A stretch of DNA of 64,000 bases from Chrysoporthe austroafricana (taxonomy: Eukaryota > Ascomycota > Sordariomycetes > Diaporthales > Cryphonectriaceae), in contig JYIP02000011.1 in the NCBI GenBank assembly GCA_001051155.2, positions 310,001 through 374,000 on the forward strand, in the 5' to 3' direction. The notes under the pieces are model-generated. The model was not told the origin of the DNA. It saw only the letters and a program-made list of their open reading frames with translations, and did not search any database. Shown here in pieces: positions 1 through 9,759 of the stretch (its first letter is position 1; each line of letters opens with the position of its first letter). Made by a program: the position numbers and the translations under genes.

Positions 1-300
1 TTAACTTAATTCTGGAAAACGCAAATTCCAGAACGGTAATAGGAATAATACAGCTTATTCGAGTATAATTTATACCGGATTTATAGAATTGGATGCCTTT
101 ATACGAAACTAATGCAAAAGGATTACTTATTATAATTATAGCAAAAAAGGATATATCGCTCGCAATTATTATTAAAGAAAGAAGAAACGAGAATAGAAGC
201 CGGTCCCGGAAAGATAAGTTAATATCGCTTAGCAACAGAAACCCAATTAACCGAATAATAATATTTAACCGGAATAAGCAATAAACTCTAATTATAGCAG
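1..300 (+). pseudogene. gag: A1 gag, C-terminal zinc-knuckle part
   Basis: Tail of the nucleocapsid. The knuckle lies at 128-169 and reads YYNYSKKGYIARNY, where less damaged copies have CYNC-x4-H/Y-x4-C. All three zinc-binding Cys have become Tyr (TGT/TGC to TAT/TAC) and the His has become Tyr, so it could not bind zinc. A basic Arg/Lys/Ser stretch follows, as in the other copies. A 63-codon open frame that overlaps here is in another frame and has no family features. Confidence 0.8.
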
Positions 301-2455
301 CATAAGCTAGACTGCCTGCTATTAGGATTATTGCTTATTATACTTCTTAGCAAAAGAAAGTTTAGGATAATTCTTATGCAAATTTAAAGGATAACGATAA
401 TTTGCTATAAGAAGAAAAAAGCTATTTTATAATACGGCTATAAACGATAGTAATTCAGATTATTCAAATAACCCGATAGATATCAGGGAAGAAAATTTAA
501 ACAAATTCTTTCTAGAAATATATTTCAACCGATAATAAGAAAAAGCAATAAAAGGAAAGCTCGGCATACAAATACTAATACCCAGCACTACGCTCGATAA
601 AATAACGCTATAAGATAGATAACTAAATAACTTGCTAACTTAGATATCCGAAGAAGAATTTATCGAAAAAATAGAAAAATTAGTTATTTAGCATATCAAA
701 CAGAATTATTCCAAGAACTGCAATTAAATATCCAAGCATACAAAAATCGAATACTTTGTATATAGGCTTATTCTGGAAAAGCTTTTTCAAGGCATCCCGT
801 TTCAGAATAGCGGATATAGATCCTAAGAAAATGGAAAAATCAGTTACTTATACCCTCGTTACTATGAATTTGCTTAAATATATTGCGTATATTATAACTG
901 CCAGATATATTTTAGCGAAAAAGTTAAATATAATTAGTTCCCAATTAGGGAATAGGACTAATTAATCCAACCCATTACGGAATCCCAAGAGAAATACAGA
1001 AAAGTCTTGCATATCGAATATAATAACGCTTATATCGGATTACCTAATAATTATTTATGGAAATATGCTTAAAGAAGAATAATATAGGAATAATGCTATA
1101 TATCGGCATATCCTATCTATATGCAAGATAAGGCTAAAGAATAGCACTGATTGTAAAAGGCCGAAAAGGCAAGGCAGCATGCTTAAAGCCAAGCAAGAAA
1201 GTTAGCGAGGCAAATAGCGAAATAAGTATAGAACGATTCAAAAAGAAAAGATCGCTTATAATGGGATAGCAGCCGATTAGGATTACAAAGTCCTTATACG
1301 CCATTACGGAAAACAAAAAAGAATATATTATTTTGAATACATATATTAATAGGCAATATTACGGCGCATTACTAGACAATAGTGCATAAAGAAATTTTAT
1401 TTTGCTAGAAATCATTAATAGAAAACGAATTTCCTAAATGCGGAAAAAGAACCTCTATAAACTTAATATTATAGAAAGGAAAGCAGTTGCATATAATCTT
1501 AGTATAATCGATATAGAAACTGATTACTTATTTCGATTTAAAGCCTTATAATAAATACTACTTTTAATATTACAAATACGGTATAATATAAGTTAATTTT
1601 AAAAATACTCTAATTTAAAGAATATAATTTTCATATCGATTAAACTATTAGCCAGATTTTATAAGAACCAGCCATACTTACTGGAAAAGTTGCAATTAAC
1701 GAAAAAAAAAAAGACTTAATTATTAAAGACAGTATCAGGAATATGCATTTAAATAGGCTTAAACTTACTCTTAAAGCAGAAATACTTGCCGATCGATAGG
1801 GAAAGGTTACGGATATTTCGAACCTATAAATATAAATTAAAAACGGACTAAGAATTCAAGTAATTAGCAATTAGCAGAAGATTAATCTAGTATAAAGCGT
1901 TATGAAATTATATAAATTATAGAATTATAAAGAAATTCAGTTTCCAGTATAACGGGCATAAAAGAATTACGAAAAGAAATTTAGCTTTATAAATAACAGA
2001 TACTTAAAACCCCCAGAAACCAAAATATATAGACAGGGAAAAGAAGCCAGAGAAGAAAAATACGCTTAATAATACCTTTTATTCTTCCAAATTGCAGAAA
2101 ACGAAAAAGGACTATTATTAAAACTCAAAAACGTACCAAAAGAATATTACAAGTTCAAGAAACTATAGCAAAGGAAATTCGATACCGGCTTATTAGAGCA
2201 CGGCTTTTACGATTATGAAATACTATTGAAAAAAGGGATAAGGCTGCAATCTTACTCTATTTACAAACTCGATTAAGCAAAGCTCGAAGCTCTCAAAGAA
2301 TATATCGACGAAAATTTAAAAAGAAGCTATATACGAAAATTACAATCATTTGCAGAATACCCAATCCTTTTCGTATTTAAGAAAAACGGTAAGTTACGAC
2401 TTTGCGTAAACTATTAGCAACTTAACGATATTACGATCAAAAACCGCTATCCGCT
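301..2455 (+). pseudogene. pol: A1 pol part 1: linker, protease, RT fingers
   Basis: Positions 301-1300 hold the degenerate gag-protease linker, with many in-frame TAA/TAG. The retropepsin active-site region is at about 1369-1401 and reads LLDNSA, stop, RNFI, where other copies keep LLDSG-x-QGNFI. The Ser, Gly and Gln positions are changed by G-to-A or C-to-T, and only the catalytic Asp remains. RT begins near 2150; LFVFKKNGKLRLCVNY at about 2365-2415 is the typical finger/palm segment. The coding sequence is then cut by A2 and resumes at 9760. Confidence 0.85.
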
Positions 2456-2871
2456 TGTTATGAACGCTGCAGCAAATCTTAAGATATACTGTAGAGTCAA
2501 AGGGTTTATGCTAACAAGAGCGATACCAAGTATAGCCTTGAGTTTCAGGATAAGTTCACTGAGTATCGCAATATTTACAAGCCAATATGGCTATCAATAG
2601 TAGGGTCCAATTGATACTTAGATTGACGACTGAAGAGCTATATCCTGGGTTTATCTATTGGTAAGGGAATGCTTCTTATATAGCCGGCTTTTCAATCCTG
2701 GACCGATAGGATTATAGACGATCTTTTCGGTCCAGAGTGATATCGATAAGATCGATAACGGTCCTATCGGTCTATCCCTTAACCCTAAATTATATAATCT
2801 GGTTTCTTTTTATATCAGAATATTGGTCCTTAGCTCTTTATTATAACTTGCATGCTAGATAGGTTATAATA
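2456..2871 (-). repeat. A2 3' LTR
   Basis: It is 416 bp, the same length as 9339-9754, and closely matches it. In element orientation the U3 contains an imperfect palindrome with exact 10-bp arms at 2701-2710 and 2763-2772 (GACCGATAGG and CCTATCGGTC). A TATATAAG box follows, then the R/U5 part that is conserved across all family A LTRs. The polypurine tract (sense AAAAGGGGGATAA) abuts it at 2872. Confidence 0.95.
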
Positions 2872-2884
2872 TTATCCCCCTTTT
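2872..2884 (-). other. A2 polypurine tract
   Basis: Sense-strand run AAAAGGGGGATAA ending directly at the 3' LTR. It is the expected primer for plus-strand DNA synthesis in a Ty3/gypsy element. The equivalent in A3, A6 and A7 is a purine run ending GATAA just before the LTR. Confidence 0.85.
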
Positions 2885-2886
2885 AT

Positions 2887-2908
2887 AGATCGTTATCCTT
2901 AACGATCT
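2887..2908 (-). other. Stem-loop beside the A2 polypurine tract
   Basis: Perfect 9-bp inverted repeat: AGATCGTTA (2887-2895) and TAACGATCT (2900-2908), with a 4-nt loop (AGGA in sense). An equivalent stem lies at the same place in the other seven family A copies with a 3' end. Its role is unknown. It sits between the polypurine tract and the upstream end of the antisense gene. Confidence 0.7.
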
Positions 2909-3051
2909 TCCGTAAGTTTTTCCTTTTTGTCTACCCTTTATGCTATTACGCTTTCTTAACTGAGATATCGAATAAGGTTTCCAAATCCTATTCCAAGAAG
3001 ACCGAGCAATCTCTTTCTCTCTAGTCCTTTGTTTTCTGTCGGGGTATCGTT

Positions 3052-3576
3052 ATGCCTGCTTGTTCGTCCTGCAAAGACCGTAAGGTCCTATATATGGCCT
3101 CAGAGGAGGATTCCTCCCGCTATGCCGAGTATATTCGTTCCAAAAAAAATAGTTGTAATATGCGTGGCTTAACTCTTTTGCAGATACGCAAGATTACCTT
3201 ATAACATTCCAAGGCGGAGGCTGAGCTGGATTGTATTGAGGAGGAAGCGATAGCTGCTAATGCCAAAGTATAGCGTCTGCGGTTGCAATGTCGTCTGTAG
3301 GCTTCAAAGATGGCGCGTGCCGTACGCCGGGGTTTCAATACTATTGAAGAGCTGGAACGTGTCGAGAAAGAGGAGGCTGAGGCGGAAGGGCGTAGGGCCG
3401 CGGAAGAGTACCGAGCCGCGGAATCCCTGCTTCCGGAAAGTCCTCTTTCTGAGAGCTTCGATTTGAATGCCGTTCTGTAACAATTTGGTTCCGATATCGA
3501 TTGGTCCGTCATTGGTCTGGAAGCCGGGTCTGAAAATATAGCCGGTCCCTCTGGTACTGACTATCCTTCCGGTTGA
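3052..3576 (+). pseudogene. A2 antisense gene: Zn2Cys6-like cluster plus coiled coil (174 codons)
   Basis: Runs opposite to A2, convergent with the end of pol, from ATG 3052 to TGA 3574-3576. One frame holds with no net indel; the four internal stops are TAA/TAG at positions that other copies fill with sense codons. The N-terminus reads MPACSSCKDRKV. Allowing Cys-to-Tyr changes, the spacing is C-x2-C-x6-C-x9-C-x2-C-x7-C, close to the fungal Zn2Cys6 binuclear cluster. A Glu/Ala/Arg/Leu-rich region of about 90 residues (IEELERVEKEEAEAEGR) looks like a coiled coil. The conserved tail is LPES-x4-SFD-x5-QFGSDID. About 45 in-frame codons upstream are also conserved among copies, so the true start may lie earlier. 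The region looks GC-richer than its surroundings. Function unknown; DNA binding is inferred only from the cysteine pattern. Confidence 0.78.
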
Positions 3577-3599
3577 CCGGTAAGCTTTTCCAACCCGTC

Positions 3600-6500
3600 G
3601 TCCTTTAGCTGCTAGCCCTTTTCTGCTACTGCTTATCCAGGTAGTCTGCTAACGTTTGGAATGCGTTTCGCAAGTTACTTCTGGGTTCCTATAAGTTTTC
3701 GCTTATTAGGTAGCCTTTTCATTTGATAAGGTATTCGGGATCGTAATCTGGTCCGTAATGCTTGAGAATTCGTTCGATTTCGTATTCCGGTTCGTTACTT
3801 TCAATCTGGATAGTCTTATCTATTTTGGTCGATTTTAGTACTGGTTCGAGAAGTGAAATGTGAAATATCGGGTGGATTTTCATTCTATAGAGTAGTACGA
3901 ATTCGAAATTGATATCTGAAATTTTCTTTAGGATTTTGAATAATCCTATTTTCTTATAATCTAATAAGTGGGAAAGTCTTGTCGTTTTAATATATTCCTT
4001 TTGTCGGATAAGGTAAATTTTATCCTTTTCTTGTAGGATTGGTCTTTCAATCTTTCTGGAATTAGCATATTTCGTTATTTTTTCTTATACAAATTTCAGT
4101 TCTTTCTGGAATTCCTCTTGAACTTTTTTTATTCTTTTGATTCGTTTTTCTGTAACTTCTGCATTTGCTTTTAGTAATTCGTTATAATAGGCTATCGGAT
4201 TATAGCTGTAAAGTATATAAAATAGTAATTTCTTTATCGTATTTGTATTTGCATTATTATATGCGAATTATATTAGTAATAGTAATTCTACCCAGTTATC
4301 CTATTTATAGTTTATATAATATTGTAAGTATTGCTTGATAATCTGATTAATTCTCTCTATTTGTCCGTCTGTTTATGGGTAGAAGGCTATAGATATTTTC
4401 TGTTATATTCCGAATAGTTTCGTAAGTAAGATTTAGAAATTTAATACGAATTTCCTATCTCTATCGGAAATGATTTCTTTGGGCATATTATAGTTGGCTA
4501 TAATCGTTTTCAGGAATATATATGCGAAATCCTTTGCTATATTGCTTTCCTTATAAGGGAAGAAATAAGCGTACTTGTTTAATTTGCAAACCATTACTAG
4601 AATGCTATCGTATTGCATTTTAATTAAGGGTTCTCGTAAAAAGGGTAGCTTGGTTATGAAATCTTAGCTAATAGATTGCCAAACTGCTTTCGGGATAGGG
4701 AATAGTTGGAATAGTCTATAGGGCTTATAATATTCGATTTTGTTTTTCTTGCAATTATCGCATTCCCGTAAGATATTTTCAATCCTTTATCTGAATCCTA
4801 GTAAGTTCTAATATCTCTTGATTCTTTTATAGGTAGCTCTGATTCTTTAATAGCTATATGCTAGTACATTATGCATAATCTTAATATATTTATCTTGTTC
4901 TTTAATAATTATATTTTCTGGCTTTTTTTGCTTATTATTAATTCTGATAATCGTATTGAATTCTTTTATTTCGTTTATAAGGTTGCCGTTTTTGTTTTAT
5001 TTGAAAATATTCTGGAATTCTTTTGGCTCTGAATCTTAATAGTCTGATTATTTGCTGAATATATCTGCTCTGCTATTTTCAGATCCTTTGCAATAGACAA
5101 TTTTCAAATCGAATTGTAAGAGGAATTCTGCCTATCTAATCTATTATTTATTCAAAGCTTTAATAATTATAAATATTATCAGATTTTTGTAATCCGAATG
5201 CATTATAATCTAGTATTTGGCCCCGATCAAATATCGTTACTATTTTTCGAATGCCTTAACGATTGCTATTAATTCCTTATCTGGAATGCCGTAATTGAGC
5301 TCTGGGCCGTTTAATTTTTTTGAAAAGTTGCTTATAATCCTGAGGCGTCTTTAATTATCTTGCTGCCCGAGCTGTCCGCCTAGTATATAATCCGATATAT
5401 CGGTTTTTATTTTAAAAGGTTTCTCTGGGTTTGCTTTATAGAGGATAAGTTCTGATATAATTCGTTTTTTGATTTCGTTAAATGCTTTCTATATTTCGAA
5501 AGTCTATCTGAATTTCCGGTCTTTTTTTATAAAGTCTATAAAAGGGTATGCGATCTTGCTATAATTTCGGATAAATTATTTATAGAAATTAATATATCCG
5601 AAAAATGCCTTAATATCCTTAATATTTTTCGGAATAAGCTATTCTCGTATTGCTTTAACTTTATCTTATTATATACTAATCCGTTTTAGTTCGATAATAT
5701 AGCTAAAATAATTAACTTTTTATTAATAGAAGCAGCATTTGTTTAATTCAATTAGGAATTTGTTATTTTATAATATTTGGAATACTTCCCGTATATACTA
5801 TTTATATATTTCGAAGTTTTTAGAGAAAACTAAGATATTATCAAAATAGATAATGATAGTAATATCCAGAAACTTATACAAAATATAATTGATTATTTCT
5901 TGGAAAGATATTAGCGCATTTGTAAGTCCAAAAGGCATAATTATATATTCGAAATATCTATAGTATATTCTGAAAGCTATTTTCCAAATATCGCTTTCTT
6001 TGATCCTGATATAATAATATCCTTCTTTGAGATTAAGCGTAATAAACCATTTTGTTCCAATTAGTCAATCTCTTATTTCGTTTGCTAGCAGCAATAAGTA
6101 TCGATTCTTAATAGTAATATCGTTAAGCTATCGGTAGTTTATATAAAGTCGTAATTTGCTATTCTTTTTGGGTATAAATAGGATAGGATATCCTGCTAGT
6201 AATTGCGATAGTCGTATATAGCCTCGTTTTAAGTTTTCGTTAATATATTCCCTAAGCGTTTCGAATCTTGTTTCGTTAAGCCCGTAAATTGGGAAGAACT
6301 TTGGCTGCATTCCTTCTTTCAAAAGGATCTCGTAATCGTACGGACTATATTCTGGTAATCCTGTATCGAACTTTCCTTGCTATAGTTTCTTGAATTCGTA
6401 ATATTCTCTTAGTACGTTCTCGAATATCGGTATTAGTCCTTCTTTATCTTTTGTAATCTGTAAGAATATAAGGTATTGTTATGCGTATTTCTCTTCGCTA

Positions 6501-7430
6501 GCTTCCCGTTTCTGGGGCTTTCGTATTTCTGGTAGTTTCGGGTATCTATTAAATGCCGAGCCAAACTTCCTTCTGGCATATTCGTACTATAAGAGCTATA
6601 TTTCCTTATAATTCTATAATTCGCATTTTTTCGTATTATTCCGTATTTGACCGTATTTCTGCTAATCGATAGTTACTTATAATTTTAATCTGTCCTTAAC
6701 TTTTGTTTGGAAGTTTAAAGTATTTATAACCCTTCCTTATATTATAGCTTGTCTTTCAGCTTTAAAGGTATTTGTAAGCCTATTTGAGCGCGTTTTTCTT
6801 ATACTATCCTTAATAATTAAGTCTTTTCTTTTATTAATAATTATAACCTTTTCAGTAAGTATAGCTTGTTCCTATAAAATCTAGCTAGTAATTCAATCGA
6901 TTCGAAAGTTATACTTTTTAAGCTAAAGTATTTCCAAAATCAATTTATGCTATGCTATATTTGTAATATTAAAGGTAATAGTTATTATAAGGCTTTGGAT
7001 CGAAATAAATAGATAATCAGTTTCCATATCGATTATACTTTGGTTATATGCAACCGATTTTCCTTTTATAGTATTAAGCTTATAGGAATTCTTCTTTTAT
7101 ATCCAGGGGATTCGTTCCTTATTAACGACTTTTAGCGAGATAAAATTTCCTTATATGCCGCTATCCAATAGTATGCTATATCGTTGCCCTTCGATATATG
7201 CTTTTAGAATAATATGCTTTTCGTTTTTGTTAATAATGGCATATAGGGACCTCGTAATTCTGATTGGCTGTTATCCCGTTATAAGCGATCCTTCTTTTTT
7301 GGGGTATTCTGAGCGTTTCTCGCTACTTGTTATGCCAGTTTCTTTGCTTAAGCGTAGCCTTATTACCGATTCTTCTTAACCTTTTGCAGCCTATGCCATT
7401 TTTTAGCTTTATCCTGTATATATATAGAGC
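3600..7430 (-). pseudogene. pol: A2 pol: protease, RT, RNase H, integrase, chromodomain
   Basis: Read right to left. Protease is near 7120-7200, with the catalytic LLDSG intact (DSG codons 7157-7165). RT spans about 6370-5650; the fingers at 6128-6322 are open (GYIRLSQLLAGYPILFIPKK). The catalytic box at 5837-5848 reads YFDN instead of YFDD. RNase H is near 5450-5230 (TDISDY, ELNYGIPDKELIAI). Integrase has its zinc finger near 4900-4700; the core includes an open stretch at 4433-4618 (SKYAYFFPYKESNIAK, IISDRDRKF). A C-terminal chromodomain lies near 3850-3690. Numerous TAG/TAA from CAG/CAA/TGG make it non-functional. Confidence 0.92.
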
Positions 7431-8329
7431 ATGCTATTATATAGCATTATCCCTATATAGTTTTTCTATTGATATATATCTATAAGCAGTTATCCGGTAG
7501 TTCAATATATATATTGTTATCCTTAATATACAGGATTTTTCTGAATTTTCCTCTTTCTTTTATAATAGGGTAAATCAATTGGTCCCATTCCCTGAATGGG
7601 AACCAATCTTATTTGACTTTCTCGCTGAAATATATCTAGCAATTATAGTAAACGCAGCTAATCCAAGCAAGTTTATAGTAATAAGGGTATAAGTAATTAA
7701 TCCTTCTGTTTTTTTAGAGTAAGTATTCGCTATTCTGAAATAGTATGCTTTAGAAGAGTTTTTCTATCGTAAACTTATAGATAATATATTCGATTTCCGT
7801 ATATTTGGTTATTTATTTGCAGTTTTAGCAATTTTTTTGCTGGAAATAAGCTATTTCTTCCGATAATTCTTTATTGAAAGTTGGAATTAATAGGTTATTT
7901 AGTTATTTGTCGGGATATATTGATCTTTTAGTAGTATTGCTAAATGTTAGTAATTCTGGTTGCGTAATGCTAATTTCTTTTTCTATTATATTGCTTTATT
8001 ATCGTTCTAGATAGTAATTTAAGGGATAAATCCTTAAATCTTCCTTATTTTATAAGGGTCTCTCGCTAGAGCAATCGGAATCGCTTTCTTGGATAATAGT
8101 ATTATAAAGTAAGCCTTTTCTGCTTATAACAAGCTATTATTATCCTTAAGGCTTGCATAAGAACTATCTTAAACTTTCTTTTTCCGAGAAATGCAATAAG
8201 CAATAATCTTAATAGCAGGCTATCTAGCTAAGGCTGCCGTAATCAGGGTTCGTTACTTATTCCGGTTGGATATTTTTGCTTAGCTGATTGGGTTCTTATT
8301 ATTAAGTAACGCTAAGCTGTTTTTCCGGG

Positions 8330-9338
8330 ACTAATTTCTATTCTCGCTTCTTTTATTCTTGCTAATAATTGCAAGCAATATAGCCTTTTTTGCTGCAATT
8401 ATAACAAATAACCCCTTTACGTTATCTATATACGAAAGTATTTAATTCTATAGGCCTAGTATATATAATGCCTGAATAAGCCGTATTGTTTTTGCTTTTA
8501 TGCTAGAACTTGCGTTTCTTAATATTTAGCTGATATTGCAAGGCAGTACTGTAATTTTTCTGCCGTTATTATTATTATTTATACAATCGGTTATCGATAT
8601 AGATTGCTTTATTAATAAATTTACTAAATTTTTCAAGTCGATCTTCCTTATAGAATTCGTTCTTAATTTCTTCCTTAAATCCCGTATAATAGGCATTTAT
8701 AAGGGGATTATTATTATAATCGAAATAGGTAACGATTTGCCGGAATTTGGCCGTATAGTCCGCGGCTAAACCGGTTTATCGAAATGCTTCTAGTTGCCGT
8801 ATTGCAGTATATCGTTCGTCCGGGTCTCTAAAAGTCTTGGTAAGAGCTAATTCGAAATTGGAATAGCGTTAGAAGATATGCTTGGTCTCCTCTGAGCGGA
8901 GCTTTTCGCTATTGTCCAGATAATCGCGAAGGGTTGGTTCCTATTACTGGAAGGCTGTTCTTTCGAAGCGGCTTCTTGCGAAATCGATCTTATCGTAAAT
9001 AGTCCTAAACTGGGTTCCGTAATGCTTAAAATAAGCCTTGAATTGCGTCAAGAAAGCCTGAAGGTTTTTTCGGGTATTTTTGTAAAGGCTTAGCTTGTCG
9101 AGCTTGAAGGCTTTGGCTTGCTAGAAGGCGTTAAGGCGGATAATTTCGTTTTTAATTTCTTCAAGCTGCTAGTACAGGGCTATATTTTGCTGCTAGAGCT
9201 ATTCGTTAGTAAGGGCAATTAGTACCTCTTCCTGAAAGGCCTGGACGTTAAACGAAAATAGGGTTTAGGGCGCTATTGTATCCTGGATATTGCTTAAAAG
9301 GTATATATTGAACCGATCTTGAACAAGAGTTGTCAAAA
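8330..9338 (-). pseudogene. gag: A2 gag
   Basis: Capsid/nucleocapsid precursor reading leftward from the 5' LTR. The retrotransposon gag core is visible at about 9200-8560 (LQAFLTQFKAYF, then DERYTAIRQLEAF, then DYTAKFRQI). The knuckle at 8365-8406 reads CYNCSKKGYIACNY: the first two Cys are kept, His is Tyr and the last Cys is Tyr. Several TAA/TAG interrupt it. No convincing initiator ATG survives near the 5' LTR, so the start is left open. Confidence 0.88.
9328..9336 (-). other. A2 primer binding site, probably self-priming
   Basis: Sense TTGACAACT, starting 2 nt after the 5' LTR. It lacks the TGG expected for a tRNA 3' end. It is complementary at 8 of 9 positions to AGTCGTCAA in the A2 LTR (9506-9514); the mismatch is what one RIP change in the primer site would give. 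Confidence 0.65.
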
Positions 9339-9754
9339 TGTTATGAATGCTGCAGCAAATCCTAAGATATACTATAGAGTTAAAGGGTTTATGCTAATAA
9401 GAGCGATACTAAGTACGGCTTTGAGCTTCAGGATAAGTTTACTGAATATCGCAATATTTACAAGCCAATGTAGCTATCAATGGTAGGGTCCAATTGATAT
9501 TTAGATTGACGACTGAAAAGCTATATCCTGGGTCTATTTATCGGTAAGGGAATGCTTCTTATATAGCCGGCTTTTCAATCCTGGACCGATAGGATCGTAA
9601 ACGATCTTTTCGGTTCAGGGTGATATCGATAAGACCGACGACAGTCCTGTCGGTCCATCCCTTAACCCTAGATTATATAATCTGGTTTCTTTTTGTGTCG
9701 GGATGTTAGTCTTTAGCTCCTTGTTATGACTTGCATGCTAGATGGGTTATAACA
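9339..9754 (-). repeat. A2 5' LTR
   Basis: It is 416 bp, opens TGTTATAACC in sense and closes with CATAACA. The sense TATA box TATATAAG is at 9558-9565. The putative mRNA 5' motif at 9506-9514 lies about 43 nt downstream of it. The right-hand flank CCGCT (9755-9759) repeats 2451-2455. Confidence 0.95.
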
Positions 9755-9759
9755 CCGCT

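Larger units (their letters stand above)
1..2455 (+). mobile_element. Family A element A1, left part (Ty3/gypsy chromovirus)
   Basis: Left visible portion of a plus-strand family A element whose 5' LTR and capsid region lie before the window. It runs from the end of gag through protease into the RT fingers, and stops at 2455 where A2 is inserted. The reading resumes at 9760: the RT text up to 2450 (LRLCVNY, then ITIKNRYPL) continues after the insertion as the LLLASEMKDRL stretch. A1 is itself inserted in B1, because its 3' LTR ends directly on family B integrase sequence at 13429. Confidence 0.92.
2456..9754 (-). mobile_element. Complete family A element A2 (7299 bp), inside A1
   Basis: Minus-strand LTR retrotransposon. 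Two 416-bp LTRs start TGTTAT and end ATAACA (RIP-altered to ATAATA at the 3' LTR). It is flanked by a CCGCT duplication (2451-2455 and 9755-9759) inside the A1 RT gene. Gag lies at the right end, pol in the middle, and the antisense gene beside the 3' LTR. It is the innermost element of its stack, so it is younger than A1. Consistent with that it is less damaged: it keeps the protease DSG triad, higher GC in its LTRs and longer open stretches. Confidence 0.96.

Noticed and set aside
93..284. 63-codon frame at the window start
   Set aside because: Out-of-frame reading of the A1 zinc knuckle and basic tail.
3120..3512. 130-codon minus frame in A2
   Set aside because: Complement of the antisense gene; Ser/Ala/Arg-rich composition is the usual mirror of a Glu/Ala/Leu coiled coil, and the corresponding frame in A1 has stops.
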